A stretch of DNA of 64,000 nucleotides from Citrus sinensis (taxonomy: Eukaryota > Streptophyta > Magnoliopsida > Sapindales > Rutaceae), in the NCBI RefSeq assembly GCF_022201045.2, contig NC_068558.1:41125501-41189500 (forward strand). The letters are read 5' to 3'. Of the stretch, positions 24,535 to 36,723 are shown piece by piece. Both the position numbers and the translations under genes were made by a program. A model generated the notes under the pieces. The model ran no database searches, had not been told where the DNA came from, and saw only the letters and a list, made by a program, of their open reading frames with translations. Numbering within the stretch: the first letter of the stretch is position 1; the number at the start of each line of letters is the position of its first letter.

Positions 24535-24791
24535 TTTTGTTTTGTTTGGTGCATTCTTTTTTATTTTTAGATTAGTCTAATTTAGATATGAAGTTGGAGA
24601 CTTGCAAGGGCTTTTTCAAAGATCACCAAAGTTGAATTTGAAAATCTTGTAATGTTGTTATTTTTCAATGTGGATTAAAAAATTCAGGTTGAAATTCATC
24701 ACATTTGCAATAGGGTCTGATGTTTTATGCTCTAAATCATAAAACCAAAGAAATAAAAAATATTGAATCTATATCATGTTGCACAGCTCAT

Positions 24792-25108
24792 GACGGATTA
24801 GAAGCCCCCTAAAAATATTCTTAATTTTACACTAATTAATATTCATTAGATTTGAATTGAATTAATGGATGAGATTAATTAAAATTAAATCTTCAAAATC
24901 TTTTAATATTCTCTCTCTCCATGTGGTCTCCACCTAAAATTTTTCTCACTCTTTTATTTTTTCCCTTCCTTCATGTGATGTGCTCTCTCTCTCTTCTCTT
25001 CTCTTATTCTTTTCGTTTGCTTTTTTCTTTCTTCCTCAGTCATAAAAAGTCTTAACTCTCTCCAACAAAAATTCTTTACTCTCTCCAACTTTTAACTCCA
25101 CAACTCTT
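24792..25108. repeat. left terminal inverted repeat of the FAR1-type MULE
   Basis: Partner of 27428-27758. Shared words include CTTAATTTTACACTAATTAA near the outer end and CTTTTAACTCCACAACTC near the inner end. Confidence 0.9.
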
Positions 25109-25772
25109 TCTTTCACTTTTTTTCTCTCTCCACATACCATTTGAAAGCACAAAATTATTAATTTTAACCAGCGGAACTAGTCCCCCATCAAAATAGTCAT
25201 CAAACTCAAGTTTAACAAAAAAATCTTGTGAAAAAGGATGTCTATTGACAACGACATGGCATTAGAAGTTTTTCTTCAAATCTCAAGTCTAGATATGATT
25301 GGTACAAAGATTTACCACATATTATGAATAAAAATATTAAAATCTTAAGTACATGAAAAAAATATGTGCAAATGGGAATATGATCTCTACTCTATATTAT
25401 GAATAAAAATAAAGAAAGAGAAAATAATAGCAATTTTGAGCAAACAAATAGAAACCTTACCTTATGCTATTTAAAATTATTAGTATTACATCATAATTAA
25501 TTTGAGAATTTGCTTTAAGTGGTCCATAAAGTAAGTCTAAAATGACTGAATAAGACAAAATTACAGAGACTTCTTTAACCAATGAAACAAGTTGGTTGCT
25601 TCAATATTCCTCGTCAATGATTTTGGTGCCCAACTTTTTGAGTCCTCCTGGAAGGATTTCAACAACAATGCTACGCAAAACTGACAATAAAAGAAAATAA
25701 GAGGGGAAACGAGTGAAAACAACAATGAAGAAAAATAAGTAGTATCAATGGTCTGCAGAATACAACTTAAGC

Positions 25773-27427
25773 CTATAGCTTGAGGCAATCACTATGCACA
25801 ATAAAACTCAAATCACAGATACAACTTAATCGATATTTGTGTTCTGATTCAAAATCTTCATCACTTTCTTTTTCAATAATCCTTTTCAACGCTTCTTCAT
25901 ATTTCACAACAAACTCTCTAAGATTTGTCGAGGATGTTACAAAGCCATCAAAGAAGGAATTAATGCCCTCACTTCGTCCTGTAGTATTCATTCCAGCCAA
26001 AAAAAATACTACGATTATAAACAGGTGCCCAAGAAGCACGTATTTCATATAGATGATTTAGCCATTCATTGTCTTCCAATTTATATTCTATAATCAAACT
26101 CTTCCAAGTTTCTTCAAATTCCTCTACTTTGTAAGTAGACATAATACATTTTTTCAATCCGATCTTGAATCTTGACTTCTTGAAGTACACATGTGACAAC
26201 TTCTCGCAAACTTCTTCTTAATATGCCAAAGGCATAATCGATGGTGAGTATTTGGAAAAACCGTCACAATTGCTCTTTTCATTGCCAAGTCTTGGTCAGT
26301 AATGATAGAAATTGGAGGACGTCCTCCCATAGCTTCAAGCCATGTCTCAAAAAGCCACTGAAATGTTACCTCTGTTTCATCCTGTAGGAGTGCACAACCG
26401 AATTATATTGACTGTAAGTGGTGGTTCACTCCTGTGAATGGTGCGAACGGCATATCGTACTTGTTTGTTCTATAAGTTGTGTCAAATGAAACTACATCCC
26501 CAAAACAGTGATATGCCAACCGTGATCGAGCATCTACCCAAAAAAAAAATGGTTGCTTGCCCTTTTTCATCACATTGGATTGCATAAAAAAATTGAGGGT
26601 TCTCAGCTTGCTTTTTCCTGAAATTTATAAGGACTGATTGAGCATCCCCTCCATCCAATTGCCTATGACGCACATTCCTTAAGTGATTATAGCAATCTCT
26701 GTTGTTAAAGCCCATTTGCGAACCTCCTAGAATTGAACGAACTTTTGCAATAGGCAAATTTTCTTTATGAAAAGCTTCAGTCAAATTCTTAGCAGCTTTA
26801 GGCATGTGTTTGTTTGATTTCATCTTTATTCTTCTAGCAGAAGTAACTACTTTATGATTGTGAGATTACCTGAAAACCGTAATCTTCCACTTGTTTGACC
26901 ATTTGTCATACATAACCCGCATACTAGCTTCACACCCACATTTGACTGTTGAACAATTTCTACTTTTTTTTTTTGTATTTACCTCACTTGCATCTTTTTC
27001 ATTGTGATCTTCCATAAAATTAGGCTTATTAATCTTTGGCACATGCTTTCCTTGATGGGCACAAGTAAATTGTCCACTAGTCACCTCATTGCAGCCTACT
27101 CTACTCTTGGAAGAAGATTGAGTTCAAATCCAAAACCCCTTCTGTCTACCGTAATCTTCATAGTAGTTTCTAGCTTGCTCTAATGTTTCCAAAAGCATCC
27201 CCACATATGGTGCCTCTAATTGTTCAAGATTGTTTTCAACCTCTTCGCCATTGTTCCCCTGTAATGTGTCAAACAATTGAAAGAAAAATAAATAATGTAT
27301 AAAAAGATAAAAATATTGAAAAAATTACGAATTAGAAAAGTTAGGTAAAATTAATTGTAAAAAATAAATAAAAAATTATAAAAGTATGACACATACCAAA
27401 TATTCATTATTTTCAGGCATCTTCACG
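25773..27427 (-). pseudogene. broken FAR1/FHY3-like MULE transposase
   Basis: Read from the minus strand, a possible first exon MPENNEYL (about 27419-27396) precedes a FAR1 zinc-finger-like DNA-binding region (about 27260-26880). That region contains GMLLETLEQARNYYEDYG and VKCGCEASMRVMYDKWSNKW. The MULE transposase core follows (26823-25850), with GDVVSFDTTYRTNKYDMPFA and then ISIITDQDLAMKRAIVTVFP. In-frame stops occur after GFWI (TGA), after ITVFR (TAA) and after HHLQSI (TAA). Frameshifts separate the last third, including EEFEETWKSLIIEYKL and EGINSFFDGFV. No SWIM zinc-finger segment is seen at the C end. The gene is therefore dead, though the family is unmistakable. Confidence 0.9.
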
Positions 27428-27758
27428 AAGAGTTGTGGAGTTAAAAGTTGGAGAGAGTAAAGAATTTTTGCTGGAGAGAGTTAAGACTTTTTATGACTGA
27501 GGAAGAAAGAAAAAAGCAAACGAAAAGTCATAGGTTAAAAAGAACAAGAGAAAAGAAGATAGAGAGAGCACATCACGTGAAGGAAGGGAAAAAATTAAAG
27601 AGTGAGAAAAATTTTAGGTGGGGACCACATGGAGAGAGAGAATATTAAAAGATCTTGAAGATTTAATTCAACTAATCTCATCCATTGATTCAATTCAAAT
27701 CTAATGGATATTAATTAGTGTAAAATTAAGAGTATTTTTAAGGGGCTGCTGATCCGTC
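27428..27758. repeat. right terminal inverted repeat of the FAR1-type MULE
   Basis: Inverted partner of 24792-25108. The transposase start codon lies just inside this repeat, as expected if the repeat carries the element's promoter. Confidence 0.9.
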
Positions 27759-30313
27759 CCCTATATATATATTTATAATCCAAATGTGGAAGCTGAGTGG
27801 TTACTTTTTCTATTGTGAAGGTGACTAAATCCAGAAAGGTAGATGCATTGGTGAATGCCACAAGTAAAAAGATGTTGACGAGCTCAAGTTTGATGTCAAC
27901 GCATTTACAATTGTTCTCGACTTGTTTTCAGTTTTTCAAAAGTCACATTCTATAATAAATTCATTGTCAACTTGATCAATAATTTGAAGTTTGAACAATA
28001 GATCGTTCTTTGTTGTTTTCAGGTAATAAATTAAATTAATATAATTATTTGAGACAAAGATAAAAACCTACCATAAATAGTGAAGAAATTTAGTTGATCA
28101 AGTAAGTATAACTCAACTGAATCTATTCAATTCATTTGAGAAAATCTTAATAGTTTCTTTGTTCTTGATTTGAATGGGAAAAGAGAGCGTGCAAATTTAT
28201 TTTTGAAAGGGTGTTAAAATCAGTTAAGAGCCGGTGACTTTTGGCTTGAATTTTTGAAAATTTAAGACTATGAGATAAATAATTATGTCAATCAATTAAA
28301 TCATGACTTGGGCACCACTTTTAATTCTAAAATACGTATAACAAACAAAAAAAGAAAAAGGCCAAACATATAACATATAACGTATTTTAAAAAAGAAAAT
28401 TTATAAGACTAGAAGGGACTTTAAATTTTTAAATAAACTAAATAAATATATTATTTTCAAATAAAATTTAAAGCGAATGAGGCCGAGCGCATGGCAAGGC
28501 AGTTCAGCCCATGCTCAGGTCACAGTCATTCATTCACACAGCATAAGAACAGACGAAACATGCTGTAAATACCCAACGGAAATCTATTTAAAAGCAATAA
28601 AAGAAGATTGTTAATGTTGCGAGAGATTATCAAACTCCTCTTAATAAGCGTAAACGATACCTCCTCGTGATATTAAATTATGGGTTTAGCCATTTGACTT
28701 ACGGAAACTAAATAAAATAAATAAATAAATAAATAAAACCATGAACGAATTTAGAATAGTAGAGGCGGAGATCAATAAAGAATCATAAAATAATAATAAA
28801 GAAATATATTAAAATAAAATAATTCTTTGGATTGCGAATGAGATTCAGCACCGTGCGCATTTGCAGTTCTGATAATCCCAAGATCTCCGCCGCCCACCAT
28901 CCGAATCAAGATAAGAAATTCCACAACACCCCACCCAATTCTCGGGATGCAACTGCCAAGACTACTGTGCAGGACACGCGCCCCCCCTTCAAAGATTCTG
29001 GGCCATCCTGAATTTTTGGGACCCATCACACATACCTACTACTGCTAATAGTAACACTTTTGTGGGTCCCACTGGAATCCCTTACACAGATTCATATCAT
29101 CACCGTCATTATTATCTCATTGCTGTCTGGCGTCTGCTGACCATTGATTTTTTTTTTTAAAAAAAAAGCACAACCCCGGAAGCTTTTACCTTTACCATTT
29201 GGACCTCGGGTCGGGCAGCGGGCAGCGGGCAACGGGCTGCTCAACTGTACTTTAGAAGCTAACGAACAGAGTTTTATCATTCTTGCTCCTTGGATTCTTT
29301 CTTATTAATAAATTAAAAGGTTTTTATTTTTATTTCTATAAAATGGTCCCTACTTTTTCATTTTGTTACATTTTAAAGAGCAATTATCATGCACAGCTGA
29401 AGATAATTTCTACCCTTGAATTCTTGCTTTTATTAGATGAGATCAAACCAACCGACCTGTCCTTTACAAACATTCGTTATTCTAATAATTGATTGAGTGG
29501 TGAATCTTTCAATAAGTGTGAGACCATATATATTTTTTTAACAAATTCTTACAAGATATTAATTGTTAAATATGTGAGTTGGACCAAATATAACATTAAC
29601 ATGGTATTTAAAAAGTTAAAATATTAAGAAAAGTCTTGATTAGATCATTTTAATGAGATAGTATAACATAATCCATCAAATTCAAATTCTATATGCGTGT
29701 TAAATAATTATTATATAGTAATATTTGTTGAAGTCAAATTTATTTAGTCATTTAAGACAACATTATGATGGTTCAAACCTAATAAAAGTAAATAATAATA
29801 ATAATAATAATCATGTAGTTTGGACAATAGTTAATTAATTAAGGATCTAATTAATATGGTGTGTCAAAGTAATAGCTTATTAATTAAACGTAAGAAATTA
29901 TAAGGAGCTTGGTGATAAAATTGCACTTCAACCTGGCCACCGCGCAAATTTTGATAAAACAAGAACAATGAACGCAACGATCTTTTTTTCAGAAACACGT
30001 CATTCCGATTTCGTTTACTTTTCCTTTTCTTTTCTCCTTCTCAGTTCAGAATTTAGCGGGAGAACCCAAAAGAATTTCTCTCCTGTCTGTCAAATCTCTG
30101 TCCGCTTCCCTGTCCATCAACCCCTTGAAACTTGAAATTTTTTTTTTTTCCCGAAGGGGATGCGGGCAGGTTGCTGAATATTTAATTGTAATATAACGCA
30201 GTTTTAAGACGTTAGAGACATTTTTTCGAGAGTGTTTGGAAGAAAACCCTTTTGGGACATTACTACTTGTTGGGGTTTTCAATTAATTATTAAAAAAGAT
30301 TTGGACTTTTGTT
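27759..30313. other. intergenic DNA and CAT promoter, no gene recognised
   Basis: 2.5 kb of AT-rich sequence. It includes short runs such as a TAAA repeat near 28715-28737, a GCGGGCAGCGGGCA-type repeat near 29213-29240 and an AAT run near 29792-29812. No exon with recognisable homology was found on either strand. The last few hundred bases probably contain the promoter and 5' UTR of the transporter gene. Confidence 0.4.
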
Positions 30314-33300
30314 ATGGGTTTTCTTGTTGATTCTCAAAGGGATGGTGGCGGTGATGGTGGTTATGGAATGTTTGGTTGTTGCGTGAGGACTTTGGTGAGA
30401 AGGAAACAGGTGGATTCTGTGCATACCAAGCCTGAGAGGAGCCATCAAAAATTGGCCAAGAATTTGACTATTCCTCACCTTGTTGCAATTGGTAACTTAT
30501 CTAATGTTTGGGAAAACCTGATCTGGGCTTTTGGTGTTTACTTTAATGGATTTGTGTGATTATTAGACTTTTCCGCTCCCCCTTCCCCACCCCCAAACCA
30601 AATAGCTGAGTGTTTTTGATAGATTATGCTCTTGTAGCTTGGATTAGTTGCTTATTTGGTTTTGCTTTGAAAATTTTCATTTTTGATTGCAGCTCATATA
30701 TTCAATATTTCTTTATTAGGTGGTGATATAATAAATTCCGGACTTTTTTTTTTTTTAAAGCTGGATCTCACTATTTATTTCTCGTACGAACTCTGGTTAG
30801 GTGTTGGCTCAACAATTGGAGCTGGAGTATATATTCTTGTTGGAACGGTTGCTAGGGAGCATTCAGGACCGGCACTCGCCCTTTCGTTTCTTATAGCTGG
30901 AATAGCTTCTGCTTTTTCAGCATTTTGCTATGCTGAGCTTGCAAGTCGTTGCCCGTCTGCTGGGAGTGCGTATCATTATTCATACATATGTGTCGGAGAA
31001 GGGTAAATCCTTATTGCCTTTAATATTGGTACAACTCGTAATAGTCATTTCTTATAGATGTAGTTTATTGATTCATAATAGTGGTTCTTGTTTCTGAAGT
31101 GGGATAAACTAGTGATTAGCTGGGGTATAGTAATCCTTATTAATGTTTTGGTCTATTAAATTGATTAACTTAGTTGATGTTCTTCTCCCTTTAAAATTGC
31201 TTTGATATGCCTGAAGTTGGTGAATATATGTTGTATTTTGGCAGTGTTGCGTGGTTGATTGGCTGGGCTCTGATACTTGAGTACACAATTGGCGGGTCAG
31301 CTGTTGCTCGTGGCATATCCCCGAATCTGGTCTGGTGAATTTTATTGAACTTTCATTGAATATTTATTTACTTTAGTTGTTACCATTGAGTCATATATGT
31401 TTTGCACCATCCATTAAATTGGAATGGCTTAATTGTATAGTTTGTTCATTTAGCACGTTTACTTTTTCCTTTCATGTATTTTCTGTGTGTTACCTTTTTG
31501 ACAACTAATCATCTTTGTATTGATTTGAATTCATCTATTTTCTGAGGGAGGTTTACAGTTGCCAATGCATTTTAAATGTTTCTGTTCTTATTTTGTTGTC
31601 ATTAATGATTATAGGCTATGCTTTTTGGAAGTGCCGATAGTCTTCCTTTCTTTATGGCTCGTCAACAAATTCCTGGGCTTGGCATTATTGTTGATCCCTG
31701 TGCTGCAATTCTTGTACTTATTGTTACTGGGCTCCTGTGTGTGGGAATCAAGGAGGTATCCATTTGTTCCTTTCAATTCTATTTATATTTCTTTTATCAC
31801 CTTTTTTAGCCCCTTTTTGAGTATAGTTGGCTTCTTTTACTTAAAAGATGAGAACTCTTATGCAGAGTACCATTGCACAAGCTATTGTTACCACTGCCAA
31901 TGTACTTGCTATGCTGTTTGTCATAATAGCCGGTAGTTATCTGGGATTCAAGACAGGATGGTCTGGATATGAACTTCCTACTGGGTAAGGGGAATCTCAT
32001 ATTCTATATCACTGAGGTAAGATGGTTTTCTTTAAAATTAATTGGATATCTTTGACTTGATAGGTATTTCCCCTTTGGGGTCAATGGGATGCTTGCTGGG
32101 TCTGCAACAGTCTTCTTTGCATTCATTGGTTTTGATGCAGTTGCCAGCACTGCTGAGGAGGTATATAAAGTTTTTTCCCCCTTGCCCAACCCTTTATCCT
32201 TTTCTGGTAGCTTGCAGTTACTTTTGTAGGAATGCCTTGATGGTTCATAGAAGTTAATTTCCACATGTGAATAATTCTGTCAGGTGAAAAATCCTCAACG
32301 AGATTTGCCATTGGGTATAGGAACTGCACTGTCTATTTGTTGTGCATTATACATGCTGGTCTCCATTGTCATTGTTGGTCTGGTACCTTATTATGAAATG
32401 GATCCTGATACTCCAATCTCCTCTGCATTTGCAAGCCATGGGATGCACTGGGCTTCGTGAGTTTATAATTCTGGTTAAAACCCACAATGCATTATATTTT
32501 GTTCTGTAAAAGTTCTTATTATTGTTATTACTGTATTTTCGGGTTGCAGATATGTGATAACTATTGGAGCTGTTACTGCACTTTGCTCAACATTAATGGG
32601 TTCAATTCTTCCTCAGGTAATGCTTAAGATTTCCTTCTATGGAAGCTCAATTGTTGTATCTGCTTCATGCTCCATGCTCCATGAAGCTTTTAATGAGATG
32701 ATGTTACTGCAATGTTAATGATCCACCTCCATGATTGTTTTGAAACTTTGGGAAATGGTCCAAGATATTTTTTTTTATTTATGTTGGAAGAAACAGTGCT
32801 TGATATAGATGAGTCTTTTGGTTTATCTACTTTCAAAGGGTTGTTCTCCTAGTTCTGTTCGTTTCATGTCTGCTGGACTTCCTGACTGGTAAATTGCTTG
32901 AATAGAACTGGACAATGTACACTAGACTGCTATCTTATTGTTTGCTGATTCATAATGATTTTATTGAGAAGATACTATCTTAAAAATAATTTTCTTATTG
33001 GATATCCTATCATCTTCTTTTCCATCAATGAGTTATATGATTTACTTTTCTTAGCTTTGTTATGCTTGTACGAACCCCAATTTTTTCTGCTTTTTACCCA
33101 GAATTAAGTACTTGATTTCTATGTAACTAACATGGATGTCCTTCATCTTTCATCATATGTCCTTTTCAGCCACGAATTCTGATGGCAATGGCTAGAGATG
33201 GATTGTTGCCACCATTCTTTTCAGATGTTAATAAAACTACACAAGTTCCAGTCAAGAGTACTATTGTGACTGGTATTGTTGCCGCAGCATTGGCATTTTT

Positions 33301-36212
33301 CATGGATGTTTCAGCATTGGCTGGAATGGTGAGCGTACGGTTGTTGTAATTAGGCTCTGAACTGTGTTGTTGATGGTCTTTTATTATTATTTGATTTTAG
33401 TGTTTTTTTACCCAGTGCCAGCTAAATTTCAATCAAAAACCTCTCCATGGATATCTCTCAGCCATAGTCCTGATATTTAACACCATTTTTTGTCCAAAGT
33501 AACTATTATTCATGGCTGTTTTGAGTATCTATCAGAAACCTCTCCATGGATATTTTTCTTTTGTCCCCCTATAAAAGCTTTTTTCAGTGTTTGTCTAAAT
33601 GATGCACCTACTGTGGGTGCCAATGTCAATGAAGTACATTCTAGTATGCAATAGGTTTTGCTGGCTGGATTTCTGGGTCATGTTACTGGCAGGCTGTTGA
33701 ATTATTTGGTCATAAACAGTACACCAGACAGTCAAATTAATATGAATGCTGAGTTCTCAATTGTTGCTCTTTGTGCAGGTCAGTGTGGGGACACTTCTTG
33801 CTTTTACTATGGTGGCGATTTCTGTATTGATTCTCAGATATGTCCCCCCCGATGAGGTGCCAGTTCCATCCACACTTCAGTCATCAATTGATTCTGTATC
33901 ATCGCAATTTAGTCAGAGTTCTCTGTCTATTAGTGGGAAAAGCCTTGTTGATGATGTTGGTACTTTGAGAGAAACTGAGCCTTTACTTGCCAAAAGGGGT
34001 GGAGCAGTCAGTTATCCTCTTATAAAACAAGTTCAAGGTATTATGCAACCTTCGTATTTGGTTATCTAGACCTTCACAATATGCAATTTTTTTGTAAATT
34101 TTCAAATGATTAGGTGCAGTTTATTGTTGGTTGGTCAATAGCTGCTCCGATTGGGGTGACTGAATGCACTGTGTGGTATTTTCCTAATTTCAAAAGTAAA
34201 TATATTCTTAACTTCCATGTGCAAGTATTATTGAAATGCTTAAGCAGAATATGAAAAGCTGTGTTTTCCAATGTAAATTACATCCCTTTGGAGTGTGTTT
34301 GAACTATGATACGTTCGCCCATCATATTTAAACTTATGGAGGTTGGATAGTGCTGGACTCTTGGATATATTACTCTCCTGATTCCCTTGATTATCTTCTG
34401 GGTTCTGCTTAAGTGTTTAATTATGTTTTATTTGACTATTGCAGACATTTTAAATGAAGAGAACAGGCGAACAGTTGCTGGATGGACTATAATGTTTACA
34501 TGCATAGGGGTGTTTGTTCTTACATATGCAGCTTCAGATTTGAGCCTTCCAAGGTGGGTCTATCTTGAGAGCCTTTGTCAAGCTGCTCTCATACTGATGG
34601 TTTTGTATTACAAGCTTATATATTCTCACGCATGTCTCCGTGTTTAGCTTAAAAATGAGAATTAAAGGAAAATGATTGTATTTTTTATAAATGATTTTAT
34701 GGATTGATTATGAAAATTCACAATCTAAGCTCAAGGAAAATAAGCTTTATGAAGAATTTCTCAGTCTTGACGGATCGAGTCCACCAGTAAACATACTCAG
34801 AAAGAGGACAGAGGAAGAGAGCAATGTGTCTTATAGCAGAAAAGATACTCCCTTCACTATTTCTTCGGGCTGAGTTAAACCTCTAGTATTGTACTTAAGT
34901 TTAGAGGAAAATTTTGTGCCTCCATACCTGAAAGACCATTCCTATTTTAATATGTTTTCTGTCATCCTTCTGTAGACCTTTATTGAAGCAGTTTTGCAGT
35001 TCAGTAATTTGGTTGTCTTTCAAATTGTTTATTTTTCTTCCAGGCTTCTCCGGTTGACTTTGTGCGGCATAGGTGGTGCTCTTCTTCTATGTGGTCTGAT
35101 TGTTCTGACCTCTATAAATCAAGATGAGGCCAGACATAATTTTGGGCATGCAGGAGGTATGGTATTTATTCCAAATTTTGAGTTATTCATGATAAATTTG
35201 GTTTAACTTGACCAAAAACTAACTTGCATCGCACGCATCCACCAGCCATTGCTGTGAGAAGGATGCAAACATGCTATAAATGAATAATATTTTTAGTCAT
35301 CTAAGGATATTCACTAGCAATTTCTTCTAAACTGTTTTAGAATGATCGAATTTTCTGGTATAATCTCTAATCACTATGAGCTTCTAAATTATTTCAGTTG
35401 TGATTTTAGAGATTCAGTTCATCTGGTTCTTGCGGCACTTATTTGCTCCAAAAAGACAAGCCAGAACTTTTCTTGGGTCACAACATATACAGGCTGTAAC
35501 TGTGTTCAATCTAGGAACGAGTCGATTAAGCTAACTATATATTTCTGTTCACTGTCGGTTTCTTAAGCCAATATGGTATCTGCATGCATGTAAAATCATA
35601 TTACAATAGATTAATTCTATCTATTCAGTACTTGGGTTTCTTTTAACTTATATGGGTTTAATTTGGTAAGAGATTGTCTTCATTTATGGTTAATCAACAT
35701 GGAATATTGTCATCTTTTCAGGTTTCATGTGCCCATTTGTTCCACTGCTGCCTATTGCTTGCATACTTATCAATGTCTACTTACTGATTAATCTGGGGTG
35801 AGTTTCCAGTAAATCAATTTGCTGTTTGTGTATTCTTTAGACCTTAAGAATTTAATGGTATTTTGGTTTATGGATGAATGCTTTTGAATTTTGATTAGAC
35901 TTTTTTACATTGTGCCTGGTTGTTTCATTGTCCAACTGCGGCACAGTTTTGCAAAGTATTACTCCATTTTATTCTTTTGCCTAATGTGTCCTGTTAACTT
36001 TCAGATCTGCCACCTGGGCACGTGTTTCAGTTTGGCTTATCATTGGAGTTCTTGTTTATGTATTTTATGGCCGCACCCACAGCTCATTGCTGGATGCAGT
36101 CTATGTCCCTGCGGCTCGTGTTGATGAAATATACCGTAGTTCTCGAGATTCTCTCCCTGCAACTCATGTGGATGGAACTTACTGCAGGTCTCAAGATACT
36201 TTGCTGGCTTAG
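30314..36212 (+). CDS. CAT2: vacuolar cationic amino acid transporter, CAT2/CAT4 group
   Basis: Fourteen exons give 661 residues: 30314-30491, 30801-31002, 31245-31329, 31615-31755, 31866-31984, 32064-32160, 32284-32456, 32550-32616, 33170-33328, 33779-34037, 34445-34553, 35044-35156, 35722-35797, 36005-36212. The splice phases agree throughout. The protein is an APC-superfamily permease with about 14 membrane spans. The first span region contains [20 protein letters not shown], and later ones contain [19 protein letters not shown] and [21 protein letters not shown] hydrophilic loop of about 80 residues precedes the last four spans. Arabidopsis CAT2 and CAT4 are tonoplast proteins implicated in amino acid storage. 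The N terminus ([15 protein letters not shown]) favours CAT2, so the symbol is provisional. AtCAT4 lies beside plastid PNPase in Arabidopsis as I recall, and PNPase is also in this window. Confidence 0.94.
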
Positions 36213-36723
36213 TTGTTTTAGGTAGCCTGTAAGCTAAACTAGCTTTACAGAAGATCTCCCCTGAAACTTCCCTTGCAAATACTTGTAATATTATTGTGGC
36301 TGGGCTGATGAGTTGAATTCAGCCTCGCGTTTGTATAGTATCCATTGGTGGTCATCATTAGTTTAATGGCCTGGGGACCAGAAACAGTGTAAATAATTTT
36401 CCAATTGAATGATAAATTTCTTTCTCCAGCAGTTCCAACAGTTTGCCTTTTTGGTATTTTACTGGTTATTCACCAAAAGCTGGGTTTCCTACACAATCTG
36501 ATAATTTTGACTTAACCGAAGCATGTCAGTTAGCAGTAATAATCTGATGAATAGTATGAGACCAGAGCGAAAATTGCTTTTATTATGGAAAAAAGTTATT
36601 ATGCAGCATACACAGCTATTTCGCAGGTTGAACGTCCATTAACCAGCCCAAGAAAAAGGCTGTATGCATTATGCCATTATCATATTACTAAACACAAATA
36701 TTCATCAGAATATTTCAAAGATA
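36213..36723. other. convergent 3' ends of CAT and the tail-anchored protein gene
   Basis: The CAT gene (plus) and the next gene (minus) converge here. The stretch should hold both 3' UTRs. No additional gene was seen. Confidence 0.5.

Larger units (their letters stand above)
24792..27758 (-). mobile_element. FAR1-type Mutator-like element with long terminal inverted repeats
   Basis: The ends 24792-25108 and 27428-27758 are inverted copies of each other over more than 300 bp. They begin with GACGGATTAG and, on the other strand, GACGGATCAG. The right copy carries a short extra stretch relative to the left. Between them, on the minus strand, are remains of a FAR1/FHY3-like MULE transposase. 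No 9-bp target duplication is visible at these borders, so a few terminal bases may be eroded. The element is about 2.97 kb and appears immobile because its transposase is broken. Confidence 0.9.
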
